From an uncultured Rhodoferax sp. (GTDB taxonomy: Bacteria > Pseudomonadota > Gammaproteobacteria > Burkholderiales > Burkholderiaceae_C), in assembly GCF_946221635.1 (NCBI RefSeq), contig NZ_CAMIHB010000011.1:62001-126000 (forward strand): a DNA stretch of 64,000 nt, given 5' to 3'. Both the position numbers and the translations under genes were made by a program. This document shows, one piece after another, positions 24,401 through 32,968 of the stretch. The notes beneath the pieces are model-generated. The model saw only the letters and a program-made list of their open reading frames with translations, had not been told where the DNA came from and did no database searches. Position 1 is the stretch's first letter; every line of letters starts with the position of its first letter.

Positions 24401-26800
24401 TCAGTGCCCGGGCTGGAAGCGCAGCTGGCTCTCGGTGTGGGCCTTGATGTCGTCCTCGCGCAGGTGCTGCGGCACGTAGATGCCCGCAGCAAAGCGCTCG
24501 GCCTGGTCGGCATAGTGCTTGTCCAGCCACACGCCGCTCTGGCCCACCGGGTTGATGCCCAGGGCTTCGCTGGCATCGGCGAAGTCGATCACGCGGCGCG
24601 TGGAAGGGCCATAGACGACCGCCCAGGGGGCGGTGCCCAGGTTGGCGGACAGGTTGTTGGGCACCTCGCGGCCGCCTGGCACCGAGAAGGGGCCCACGTT
24701 GAACAGCAGGTCCAGCGGTTTCTGGCGGCCTAGCGGGTGGCCGTGGGTCAGCGTATGGGCCGTGCCCCAGCGCCAGTCGAGCAGGCTGGTGCCATACAGC
24801 TCTTGCAGGCGCTTGAGGGTGTTGGCCCAGGCCTGGCGCACGATCTCGTAACGGCTTTCTGCCGCCTTGGTGCGGCGGTTGTCCCACCAGGGCGAGTTGG
24901 CGTCTTCAATGAGGGCGGGCAGGGCGCCTTCGAGCACGCGGGTGCGCAGCAGGTTCTTGAAGCCCGCTTCGCCGAGCTCGTCGGTCATGGCGGCCTTGGC
25001 GATCTCGTACATCAGCTGCGTGAACAGCGTGGGCGCAATGCTGTCTTGCGTGTAGTTGCCATCCCACTTCGTCAGGGGCTCCAGAAAGGCCTTGTCGTTC
25101 GGATCGGTGACCACGGCGTCGAGCAGCGGCAGCAAGGTGCGCAGCACGCGCGGGGCATAGCCGTTGCTGTTGTCCAGCTGCAGGGCCTGGGCGGCCGCAC
25201 TGTCCCAGCGGACATTGGGTTTGCTGAGTACGGCGTCCAGGCGCTGGCCGCGGTCTGCGAGGTTGTAGTAGCCGGGCACGGGCACGCCGCTCTTGGGCTG
25301 GGGCTGGTGGTTGGCCGACATGATGTAGCCGCGTGCCGGGTTCTCTTCCTGCGGGTTGAACAGGAAGGCATAAAAGCCGGGCTTCTCGGCCTCGCCCTTG
25401 GCGGCGTCCAGGATGAAGGTGGGGTTCACGCCCTCGGGGCGCTGCGGCAGCTTGGCGGCGGCCCACCAGCCGATGTCGCCCTTGGCATTGGCCCAGACGA
25501 TGTTGAGGCCGGGCGCGTGGACCTTGCTGGCGGCTTCACGCGCCTTGTCGCGCGTGTCGGCGCGGTTGAGTTCGTAGAAGGCCTGGATGGCCGGGTTCTC
25601 GGTTTCCAGAAAGGCCCACCACATGGCAATGGGCGTGTCATCCAGGACGTCGGGGAAGGCGTCGTTGATGATGGGGCCATGCGGCGAGCGGCGCAGCACC
25701 AGCTTGGCCGGCGGGCTGCCCTTGATGCGGATGGTTTCGGTGTGCACCTGCAGGTCTACCCATTGCTGGTTGGCCCAGACCTGGTTGGGGTTTTGCGGGT
25801 TGAGTTTCTCGGCGACCAGGTCCACATCGTCGTTCTGGAACATGGTCAGGCTCCAGCCGAAGTCCATGTTGTGGCCCAGCAGCGCAAAGGGACTCAGGGC
25901 CTGGAAGTGGCCGTACAGCTCGAAATCGGGTGCGCTCAGGTGCGCCTCGTACCAGACCGCGGGCACCGAGTAGGCGATGTGCGGATCGCCCGCCAGCAGG
26001 GGCCTGCCGCTGGCGGTGCGCCGCCCCGCGATGGCCCAGGCATTGCTGCCTTCGAGCAGGGGCACGCTGGCGATGTCCATGGCGTCCTGGCTGACCTGGG
26101 CGATGTGCGCCAGGCTGCGCCAGGCGCCGTCGCTGACCTGGGTGGGCGGCGTGATGACGCCCTCGGGGTGCCAGTCGATGTCGAAGATGCGCAGGTAGTC
26201 CGGGCCCAGCTTGTCGCGGATCTGGGTCATCACCGGTTCGGTGCGAAAGGCCGCGGCAAAGCTGTAGGCCAGGTAACCGGAGACGGCCACGGTGTCTTCG
26301 GGTGTGAAGGGCTGGTGGGGGATGCCCAGGATGTCGAACTCGATGGGCGCGCGGCGGCTGTCCTGGTACTGGTTGATTCCGTCCAGGTAGGCCAGCAGCA
26401 TCTGGTTGGCGGGGCTTTTCATGTCCATGGCCGCCACCACGGCCTTGGCGCGCTCGCCGATGCCCAGGGTGCGGAACAGCTTGTCGGTGTCGAGCAGCTT
26501 GGGGCCCAGCACCTCTGACAGCTCGCCCTTCGCCAGGCGACGCACCATCTCCATTTGGAACAGACGGTCCTGCGCATGCACATAGCCCAGCGCGCGGTAG
26601 AGATCCGTCTGGTTCTGGGCGCGGATATGGGGCACGCCGCGCTCGTCATAGCGCACGTCCACCGGCGCATTGAGCTTGCTCAGCTCCAGCGTGCCGCTGC
26701 GCACGGGTTGTTTCTGGTAGATGTACCAGCCGGCAATGGCCAAGGCGGCAACGAGGAGCAGGGCGAGCACGCCGCCCATCATTTTCAGGATGAGTTTCAT
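24401..26800 (-). CDS. Penicillin acylase family protein (Ntn hydrolase)
   Basis: 799 residues with an N-terminal hydrophobic segment (about residues 7-27) for export. The family consists of precursors cleaved autocatalytically to alpha and beta chains; the beta-chain nucleophile is Ser252 in LLEGSNAWAIAG, with no cysteine replacement. A conserved Asn region (MSANHQPQPK) follows. Relatives hydrolyse penicillins, acyl-homoserine lactones or other N-acyl amides in the periplasm. The substrate here is unknown; quorum-signal degradation is one possibility. Confidence 0.9.
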   Translation of the reverse strand: MKLILKMMGGVLALLLVAALAIAGWYIYQKQPVRSGTLELSKLNAPVDVRYDERGVPHIRAQNQTDLYRALGYVHAQDRLFQMEMVRRLAKGELSEVLGPKLLDTDKLFRTLGIGERAKAVVAAMDMKSPANQMLLAYLDGINQYQDSRRAPIEFDILGIPHQPFTPEDTVAVSGYLAYSFAAAFRTEPVMTQIRDKLGPDYLRIFDIDWHPEGVITPPTQVSDGAWRSLAHIAQVSQDAMDIASVPLLEGSNAWAIAGRRTASGRPLLAGDPHIAYSVPAVWYEAHLSAPDFELYGHFQALSPFALLGHNMDFGWSLTMFQNDDVDLVAEKLNPQNPNQVWANQQWVDLQVHTETIRIKGSPPAKLVLRRSPHGPIINDAFPDVLDDTPIAMWWAFLETENPAIQAFYELNRADTRDKAREAASKVHAPGLNIVWANAKGDIGWWAAAKLPQRPEGVNPTFILDAAKGEAEKPGFYAFLFNPQEENPARGYIMSANHQPQPKSGVPVPGYYNLADRGQRLDAVLSKPNVRWDSAAAQALQLDNSNGYAPRVLRTLLPLLDAVVTDPNDKAFLEPLTKWDGNYTQDSIAPTLFTQLMYEIAKAAMTDELGEAGFKNLLRTRVLEGALPALIEDANSPWWDNRRTKAAESRYEIVRQAWANTLKRLQELYGTSLLDWRWGTAHTLTHGHPLGRQKPLDLLFNVGPFSVPGGREVPNNLSANLGTAPWAVVYGPSTRRVIDFADASEALGINPVGQSGVWLDKHYADQAERFAAGIYVPQHLREDDIKAHTESQLRFQPGH

Positions 26801-26836
26801 GGTGGCTATGGTGCCACCGAAATCACCCGTTGCGCC

Positions 26837-28162
26837 CTAGAAAATCCACGGATTGGCCGTGCGCACGCGGGCCCCCAGGCTGCGCAGCATTTCGGTCAGG
26901 CCCATGTGCGCGCGGTCAAAGTGAAGCAGGTCCGGGGGCAGGGCGCGCATGTGGAGCGTGGCGGCGCGCCGAGCAGCGGCATTGGGCTGGGGCGGCGGTG
27001 GCAGTTGGCCAAAGTCGTACACCGCGCTTTGCAGCGGCAGGCATTGCCAGTCTTGCCAGCCCGCCAGCGCGGGCAGCAGTTCGGCCTCAAAGCGGTGTTG
27101 GTCCAGCGCGGGGTCAATCAGGTCCAGCGCGAGGTAGGCGTCGCGCAGCGCCACCGTGTCCTTGGGCGCACGCAGTGCGGCCTTCCAGGCGATGGCGGCC
27201 TGTTCGCAAAACAGGGGCGACAGCGTGCGCGTGCAGCCAAAGTCCAGCAGGCCCAGGCGGCCTTCTTCCATGAACAGGTAGTTGCCGGCGTGCGGGTCGG
27301 CCTGCAGGCGTTGCAGGCCCCAGGCGCACTGCATGAAGGTGTCAAACAGCAGCTGGCCGTAGTGGTCGCGCTGGGCCTGGCTGGGCTGGGTAGCCAGCCA
27401 CTCCGCCAGGTGCAGGCCCTGCAGGCGCTGCATGGTCAGCATGCGTGGCGTGGTGCGCGCCATCACCGGCTGTGGCACCACCAGATGCGGGTGTTGCAGC
27501 GCCTTGGCAAACCACTGCAGCTGGCTGGCCTCGTGCAGGTAGTCCAGCTCCTGGGTCAGCGTCTGGGCGATGTTGTCCATCACGCGGGCCTGGATGTCGG
27601 CGTTGGGCAGCGCCTCGGGCCCCAGGCTGATGCCCTTGAGCAGCAGGCGCAGCATGGCCAGGTCGCTCTGGATGGTGGCGGCCATGCCGGGGTACTGCAG
27701 TTTCACGGCCACGGCCTCGCCGCTGTGCAGCGTGGCCGCGTGCACCTGGCCCAGGCTGGCGGCGGCAAAGGCTTGCAGGTCAAACTCCGCAAACAGGGCC
27801 TCGGGGCTGTTGCCCAGCTCCTGGCGCAGCAGCTTGAGCACCAGCGCGCGGTTCAGCGGCGTGACCTGGTAGTGCGCGCGGGCCAGCTGCTGGCGCACGC
27901 CCTCGGGCAGCAGGCCCAGCTCCATGCTCAGCAGCTGTGATGCCTTCAGCGCCGTGCCCTTGAGCTGGTTGAGCGCGGCAAAGGCAATGCGGCCCATCTT
28001 GGCCTCGTGCTCCACGCGCGCGGCCTCCTGCTCGGCCGCGCTGGCCTTGCGCTGTACCAGCTTGGTTGCCGAGCGCGCCAGCTGCGTGGCGCCGGCCTGT
28101 GCGGCGGCAGTACCCACAATGGCGCCGCGCGCGAGCTTACTGGTGCGCGGTGCGTGCGGCAT
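26837..28162 (-). CDS. AarF/ABC1 (UbiB-like) family atypical kinase
   Basis: 441 residues. The family features are the KxGQ-like segment LNQLKGTALKASQLLSMELG, an invariant-Lys region AVAVKLQYPGM, the catalytic loop QADPHAGNYLF and the metal-binding LLDFGCTR. Members are ADP/ATP-binding kinases or ATPases linked to quinone or lipid metabolism. The start at 28162 overlaps the DUF2867 gene by 26 bases, so the two are coupled. The A-rich loop typical of the family (AAAS) is present as FAAASLGQVH. Confidence 0.88.
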   Translation of the reverse strand: MPHAPRTSKLARGAIVGTAAAQAGATQLARSATKLVQRKASAAEQEAARVEHEAKMGRIAFAALNQLKGTALKASQLLSMELGLLPEGVRQQLARAHYQVTPLNRALVLKLLRQELGNSPEALFAEFDLQAFAAASLGQVHAATLHSGEAVAVKLQYPGMAATIQSDLAMLRLLLKGISLGPEALPNADIQARVMDNIAQTLTQELDYLHEASQLQWFAKALQHPHLVVPQPVMARTTPRMLTMQRLQGLHLAEWLATQPSQAQRDHYGQLLFDTFMQCAWGLQRLQADPHAGNYLFMEEGRLGLLDFGCTRTLSPLFCEQAAIAWKAALRAPKDTVALRDAYLALDLIDPALDQHRFEAELLPALAGWQDWQCLPLQSAVYDFGQLPPPPQPNAAARRAATLHMRALPPDLLHFDRAHMGLTEMLRSLGARVRTANPWIF

Positions 28163-28682
28163 GCAAAGACTGGCGCAACATGTGCGGCACGATGAGCCGG
28201 TGCACCGGCCCCACGATGGCCATGTAGGCGCGGCCCAGGGCGTTGTGGTTGTGCACCACGGTGCTGACGGACACCACGGGCTGGCCACCCTGCCGGTGCT
28301 TGCAGACCGATACTTCCACGCGCAGGTGCTTGTCGTCGTCGCACAGGATGACTTCGGGCGCCGACAGGTAGCACAGGCTGAAGATGCCCGCGCGGTCGCC
28401 CAGCGCGTAGCTGGCGGCGGGTTTGCTGTCCTCTGCCAGCAGCTTGACCTGCATGCGGCCCAGGTGCTTGAGTCCCACCAGACGCACGGCCTGGTTGCGC
28501 ACCGACATCAAAAAGTCCATCCAGCCCGGCGTGCGGCCCATCACGGCCAGGTAGGTTTCCATGGCGCTGCTGGCGGGCTGTGGGTCGGCAAAGGTGTAGC
28601 AGTCGGCAAAGTCGGCGCCCGCGGTGCGCTGGGCGATCTGGCTGTGCGCGGGCAGCGGAGTTTCGGTGATCGTGGTGGTCAT
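28137..28682 (-). CDS. DUF2867 family protein
   Basis: 181 residues, no signal peptide. The features (DFADCYTF, MDFLMSVRNQAVRLVGLK, DKHLRVEVSVCKHRQG and the C-terminal HRLIVPHMLRQSL) fit the DUF2867 family, whose function is unknown. It is sandwiched between a TetR regulator and the AarF-type kinase, overlapping the latter; the three genes appear to be one operon. Confidence 0.8.
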   Translation of the reverse strand: MTTTITETPLPAHSQIAQRTAGADFADCYTFADPQPASSAMETYLAVMGRTPGWMDFLMSVRNQAVRLVGLKHLGRMQVKLLAEDSKPAASYALGDRAGIFSLCYLSAPEVILCDDDKHLRVEVSVCKHRQGGQPVVSVSTVVHNHNALGRAYMAIVGPVHRLIVPHMLRQSLHAARTAHQ

Positions 28683-28686
28683 GGTG

Positions 28687-29415
28687 TTAGGGCGTTTGCA
28701 GGGTTTGGCGCGCGCGCTGCATCAGGTCCAGCCAGCCGCCGCCGGGTTGCATCAGGCGCGCCAACTGGCTGCGCAGCATGAAGCCGCCCAGCTCCAGCAG
28801 GCGGTCCACCAGGCCGCTGCGCAGGGCCAGGGCCGTCACGCCCAGGCTCAGGTCGGTCATGCGCGTGGTGTCGGCAAAGCCGTCCGAGGTATCGCGCAGC
28901 CAGAAGCCCACCACTGCATACACATAGTCCGCCATCAGGCTGGAGAGGCTGCCTTGAAAGCCGCAGGGCGGCATCTCGTTGCTGGCCTGCGCGGCCTCAA
29001 GCATCTCGGCAAACGCGGCCTGCAGCAGCGCTTTGCCGGGCAGCGAACCGCTTAGCAGGGCCAGCGGCGTTTTGTTCAGCAGCTGGTGGGCCAGCGCCAC
29101 AAACTCGCGGTCGGGCAGCAGGGTTTCCAGCAAGTGGTCCACCAGCAGCTGCATGCGCTCCTGCAAGGAGAACTTGTCCAGCCCCTTGGTTTTTTGCATT
29201 TGGACGAGGGCATCGCCCACGGCCTGCTCAAAGTAGGCCAGCACCAGTTTTTCCTTGCTGGGGAAGTACTTGTAGATGGTGGCATCGCCCACATCGGCCG
29301 CGCGGGCGATCTGCTTCATGGTCGTGCCGTCAAACCCGTGCTGGGTCATCAGGTCCACGGCCGTGCGGATTAGCAGGCGGTGGTTCTGGGCTTGTTGGGC
29401 TTTGGAGGTGCGCAT
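28687..29415 (-). CDS. TetR/AcrR family transcriptional regulator
   Basis: 242 residues. The N-terminal helix-turn-helix (DGTTMKQIARAADVGDATIYKYFPSKEKL, residues about 29-57, shown in parts) is canonical, and the C-terminal ligand domain is divergent. The next gene upstream on the same strand is a small membrane protein whose promoter region has a 10-bp inverted repeat, the likely operator. The ligand is unknown. Confidence 0.92.
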   Translation of the reverse strand: MRTSKAQQAQNHRLLIRTAVDLMTQHGFDGTTMKQIARAADVGDATIYKYFPSKEKLVLAYFEQAVGDALVQMQKTKGLDKFSLQERMQLLVDHLLETLLPDREFVALAHQLLNKTPLALLSGSLPGKALLQAAFAEMLEAAQASNEMPPCGFQGSLSSLMADYVYAVVGFWLRDTSDGFADTTRMTDLSLGVTALALRSGLVDRLLELGGFMLRSQLARLMQPGGGWLDLMQRARQTLQTP

Positions 29416-29432
29416 GGTGTTGGGGAACTCAG

Positions 29433-29807
29433 TTAGGCCGTGCCGTCCCAGCGCGCATCGGCACGCAGGGCAGAGTAGGTCCAGATGCCGCCGGCTAGGT
29501 CGGCCAGGCCAAACAGCAGGATCATGGGGCTGCCCAGCCCCGTGATGGCAAAGGCGGTGAAGGCCACAAACACGACAAAGCGCGTGTAGACCGAAGCCAC
29601 CAGAAAGGGCTTGAACTCATGGCTGGCCGCCACCCAGGCGTACACACCGATCATGAAAGCGACCAGCCCCACCACGCGAATCCACACGTCCGGCGTGGGC
29701 GGGATCTGCAGCAGGGCCAGCAGCAGGTTGGGCACGGTGACGAGCACCGCACCGGCGAGGAACAGGTAAACGGCGAAGACCTTGGCGCTGAACGCGGAGC
29801 TGGACAT
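29433..29807 (-). CDS. Small four-helix membrane protein, first gene of the TetR operon
   Basis: 124 residues with four hydrophobic segments at about 9-29, 43-61, 68-91 and 94-112. I recognise no specific family. It is the first gene of a run that continues with the TetR regulator, DUF2867 and the AarF-type kinase, so the whole group may respond to one membrane-active signal. Confidence 0.75.
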   Translation of the reverse strand: MSSSAFSAKVFAVYLFLAGAVLVTVPNLLLALLQIPPTPDVWIRVVGLVAFMIGVYAWVAASHEFKPFLVASVYTRFVVFVAFTAFAITGLGSPMILLFGLADLAGGIWTYSALRADARWDGTA

Positions 29808-29823
29808 GGTGAATGCCTTTATG

Positions 29824-29878
29824 AAAACTAACTTTTCATAAATATAGAATTTACCAATATTTAAAGATAGTTAGTTTT
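29824..29878. promoter_or_regulatory. Inverted repeat in an AT-rich promoter, putative TetR operator
   Basis: AAAACTAACT (29824-29833) and AGTTAGTTTT (29869-29878) are exact 10-bp inverted repeats separated by 35 AT-rich bases. The segment lies between the stop of hpnE and the start at 29807. The right arm overlaps the hpnE stop codon. The two arms could be two operators flanking a promoter. Confidence 0.6.
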
Positions 29879-31160
29879 GTAAAAGCGCTGCGGCAGCCAC
29901 GCCGCTGCGTACCGCGCCTTCCAGTGTGGCGGGGTAGGGGCCGTCCACATAGTCGCCACAGGCCCACAGGCCCGGGGCGACGGCCTGTGCGGGGCGCACC
30001 AGGCCCGGTGTGCAGGCGAAGGTGGCGCGCTTTTCCACCACGGTTTGCAGCGGGGTCAGCCTCAGGCCCAGCTGGGTGTGGGCCTGCGCCAGCACCTGGG
30101 CCTGGATCACTTCGCGCTCGCCCTCGCTGGCGCTGACCACAAAGGCCAGCAAGCCCGGCGGTCCGCCGAGCAGGCCGCGGTCGAAGACGAATTGCGCCGG
30201 GTTCGCCGCATCGCTGCGCAGCGCCAGCATGGGCTGGCTCAGGCGCGCGCCAGAGGCATAGGCGTACACCGTGGCAATGGCTTCGAACTGCAGCGCCTGT
30301 GCCGTGGTAGCCCAGGCGTGCATTGGGGGTGCTATGGTTTCAGGAGCTGCTTGCGCAGATTCCATGAGGGCTGAGGCCGCATTGGATGATGATGTGGCCC
30401 AGAAGACGGCGTCAAACGATTGGCCGTTGATGTGCCAGCCCGTGCCCAGCGCCACCATGCGGTCCACGCGCGTGCCCAAGTGCAGCGCGCCGCCTCGGGC
30501 CTGCAGCCAGTTGGCTGCAGCTTGGGGAAAGAGTGCGCCCAGGTCGGCGCGTGGCAGCAGCAGGTTGGAGCTGCCGCGCCCGCCAAACAGCGAGTCGCGC
30601 AGTACGGTGAGGAAGACCTGGCCGCTGGCGCGATCGGCCGGGGTGTTGAGGGCGGACACACAGAGCGGGTCAATCATGGTGGCCAGCACGGTGGGCGTGA
30701 GCGTGCGGCATAGGTCAGCCACGCTGGTCTGCGGCGCGCAGGCAAAGCCGCCCAGCTGCCAGCCTGTGGCGGCGCGCAACAAGCTCCACTTGTCAGTCCA
30801 GGTCCAGCCCTTGGCCGTGGCAATCCCGGCCAGCGCGTCCAGGGGGCTGGGCCAGTCGGGCAGGGCCAGGCCGTCGCCGTCGGGGAATAGCAGGGTGAGC
30901 GGCAGGCGCAGCAGCGTGGCCTCGGGGTCCACCCCCACGGTGCGCATGAGCTTCAGGGTTTCGCTGTAGGCGCCAATGAGGATGTGCTGGCCGTTGTCCA
31001 GCACCACGGGCGTTCCGTCCGGTAAAGTGCCATTCAAGGCTCTAGCCCGCCCACCGACTGCGCGGGATGCTTCAAAAACGGTAGCGTGGTGGCCGGCCTG
31101 GGTGGCAGTGACGGCCGCCGCCATGCCGGCCCAACCGGCGCCTACAACGGCGACCTTCAT
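29871..31160 (-). CDS. hpnE: Hydroxysqualene dehydroxylase HpnE
   Basis: 429-residue FAD-dependent amine-oxidase-like protein that reduces hydroxysqualene to squalene, the last HpnCDE step. It starts MKVAVVGAGWAGMAAAVTA (dinucleotide-binding GxGxxG), followed by FEASRAVGGRARAL, and ends with the FAD motif GLWACGDYVDGPYPATLEGA. Its start overlaps the hpnD stop (ATGA). Residues about 263-276 (ALMESAQAAPETIA) are encoded by a 42-nt repeat copy and look like an added loop. Confidence 0.92.
   Translation of the reverse strand: MKVAVVGAGWAGMAAAVTATQAGHHATVFEASRAVGGRARALNGTLPDGTPVVLDNGQHILIGAYSETLKLMRTVGVDPEATLLRLPLTLLFPDGDGLALPDWPSPLDALAGIATAKGWTWTDKWSLLRAATGWQLGGFACAPQTSVADLCRTLTPTVLATMIDPLCVSALNTPADRASGQVFLTVLRDSLFGGRGSSNLLLPRADLGALFPQAAANWLQARGGALHLGTRVDRMVALGTGWHINGQSFDAVFWATSSSNAASALMESAQAAPETIAPPMHAWATTAQALQFEAIATVYAYASGARLSQPMLALRSDAANPAQFVFDRGLLGGPPGLLAFVVSASEGEREVIQAQVLAQAHTQLGLRLTPLQTVVEKRATFACTPGLVRPAQAVAPGLWACGDYVDGPYPATLEGAVRSGVAAAALLQN
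30331..30372 (-). repeat. 42-nt dispersed element, copy 5, inside hpnE
   Basis: On the coding strand it reads AGCCCTCATGGAATCTGCGC, then AAGCAGCTCCTGAAACC and ends ATAGC. The reading frame gives ALMESAQAAPETIA. The frame and orientation are identical to the copy in the RND adaptor gene. Confidence 0.8.
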
Positions 31161-31996
31161 AGACGGCCGAGGGCCTGGACTTTCCACGCCAGCCAGAACT
31201 TGCGCAGCGGCGTGAGGGCAATGCGTTGGTGCAGCACCTGGAAGTTGTCGGATTCGATTTCGCGCAGCAGGGCGCGGTAGATGCTGGCCATCATCAGGCC
31301 GGGCTTCTGGGTGCGGCGGTCGGCGGCGGGCAAGAGTGCCAGCGCCTCGTCGTACAGGCCCTGGGCGCGCTGGGCCTGGAACTGCATGAGGGCGGTGAAG
31401 CGGTCGGAGTAGCTGCGCTTGAGGATTTCGTGCGCCTTCACATCGAACTGCTGCAGCTCGTTGACGGGCAGGTAGATGCGCCCGCGCATGGCGTCTTCGC
31501 CCACGTCGCGGATGATGTTGGTGAGCTGCAGGGCCTGGCCCAGCTTGTGGGCGTAGGCCGTGGTCTGCGGGTCGGTCTGGCCGAAGATGCGCGCGGCGAC
31601 TTCGCCCACCACGCCGGCCACCAGGTGGCAGTAGCGCTGCAGGCCGGGGTAGTCCAGGTAGCGGGTCTGCTCCAGGTCCATCTGGCAGCCCTCGATGACG
31701 CCCAGCAGATGGCGCGCCTCGATACCGTATTCGCCGGTGTGGGGCATCAGCGCCTTCATGACCGGGTGCACCGGGTTGCCAGCAAGCGCGTTGGCCACCT
31801 CGGTCTGCCACCAGGCCAGCTTGGTGGCGGCCACGCCCGCGTCCACCATGTCGTCCACCACATCGTCCACTTCGCGGCAGAAGGCGTAGAAGGCGGTGAT
31901 GGCGGCGCGGCGCGGCGCAGGCAGGAACAGGAAGGCGTAATAAAAGCTGCTGCCGCTGGCGGCGGCTTTGTCTTGTACGTATTGCTCGGGGGTCAT
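31157..31996 (-). CDS. hpnD: Presqualene diphosphate synthase HpnD
   Basis: 279-residue squalene/phytoene-synthase family enzyme that condenses two farnesyl diphosphates to presqualene diphosphate. The two Asp-rich motifs are FCREVDDVVDD (about residues 38-48) and QLTNIIRDVGEDA. MTPEQYVQDKAAASGSSFYY is the usual HpnD N-terminus, so I use the ATG at 31996 rather than the GTG at 32011. Confidence 0.94.
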   Translation of the reverse strand: MTPEQYVQDKAAASGSSFYYAFLFLPAPRRAAITAFYAFCREVDDVVDDMVDAGVAATKLAWWQTEVANALAGNPVHPVMKALMPHTGEYGIEARHLLGVIEGCQMDLEQTRYLDYPGLQRYCHLVAGVVGEVAARIFGQTDPQTTAYAHKLGQALQLTNIIRDVGEDAMRGRIYLPVNELQQFDVKAHEILKRSYSDRFTALMQFQAQRAQGLYDEALALLPAADRRTQKPGLMMASIYRALLREIESDNFQVLHQRIALTPLRKFWLAWKVQALGRL

Positions 31997-32024
31997 GGCA
32001 GGGATTGTCACATCCCGCAGCCAT

Positions 32025-32948
32025 TTATTTGAACTCGGCCGGTTTGAAGAAATACTCCTCAGGAATGGCCTCGAAGGCTTCGGTCAGCAGCGGGTTGTCC
32101 AAGGCGATGGTGCTGCGCTGCGAGAGCTTGGCGCGCAGCAGGGCCCGGCGTATGGACGGGTCGGCACCCAGCAGCTTCTGGAAGGAGCCATCGGCAAAGG
32201 CGCGTTTGAGCCCCAGCAGCAGGCAGGCGTGCAGCTCCGTGTTGTCGGGGCGTACATAGAAGAGCCGGGCAAAGCGGTAGACCAGCAGCACATGCGGGTC
32301 CACGATGGCCGAGGGTGCAAAGTCGCCGTACTGCTCCGAGAAGCCATAGACCTCGTTGAGCCCCAGGGGCAGGAAATCGAAGCGCCGCGCCTCCAGCATG
32401 GGGAACAGCGACTCCAGCGTGGGTCCGGTGACGACACCGATACCGGCGGCTTGCATGATGGCGTTGTTGGACCAGCCCACGCCCTGGCCTGCGCGGTAGC
32501 GACGCAACTGCGTGAGGCTTTTGATGCGGGCGAATTCGCTCTCCAGGTTGTAGTGGATCAGGCTGATGCGGTAGCCCAGCAGACCCCGGTCTATGGGGAA
32601 GTAGACGGCGCTGAAGGCCTTTTCAAATTCCGCGCTGGAGCCAAAGTCGGCCACGTTGATCTCGCCCCGGCGCAACATGGCGCGGGCCCGTTCGTCGTTG
32701 ACCGACATGGGGTGCAGATGCAGCGCATAGGGCTTGCCCGATTTGGACAGGGCCAGTTCCAGCACCCGGAAGCCCAGGTTGTCCGCGCCGTTGCCATTGA
32801 GGTTGGGGTAGACCACGGCGGGCGGCGGAGACTGGGCGCGGCCGGCGGACGACGCAGCCAAGGCACAGCCGGCCCCGGCGTACTGGAGCAGGCTGCGGCG
32901 GGTCCAACGGTGCTTTTCTTGTGGGGCGTCTGGCGCAGGCGGGCACAT
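32025..32948 (-). CDS. Secreted solute-binding-protein-like protein embedded in the hpn operon
   Basis: 307 residues. The N-terminal twin-arginine-like signal (RWTRRSLLQYAGAGCALAAS) ends near GRAQS. The mature domain (NLNGNGADNLGFRVLELAL, FGSSAEFEKAF, LDNPLLTEAFEAI) resembles extracytoplasmic solute-binding proteins of the family-3 type but has no permease partner nearby. It lies between hpnC and hpnD with gaps of 20 and 28 bases, so it should be co-transcribed. Its role is unknown; a periplasmic sensor or lipid-related function is speculation. Confidence 0.75.
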   Translation of the reverse strand: MCPPAPDAPQEKHRWTRRSLLQYAGAGCALAASSAGRAQSPPPAVVYPNLNGNGADNLGFRVLELALSKSGKPYALHLHPMSVNDERARAMLRRGEINVADFGSSAEFEKAFSAVYFPIDRGLLGYRISLIHYNLESEFARIKSLTQLRRYRAGQGVGWSNNAIMQAAGIGVVTGPTLESLFPMLEARRFDFLPLGLNEVYGFSEQYGDFAPSAIVDPHVLLVYRFARLFYVRPDNTELHACLLLGLKRAFADGSFQKLLGADPSIRRALLRAKLSQRSTIALDNPLLTEAFEAIPEEYFFKPAEFK

Positions 32949-32968
32949 GGAGCCCGATTGAAGCACGC

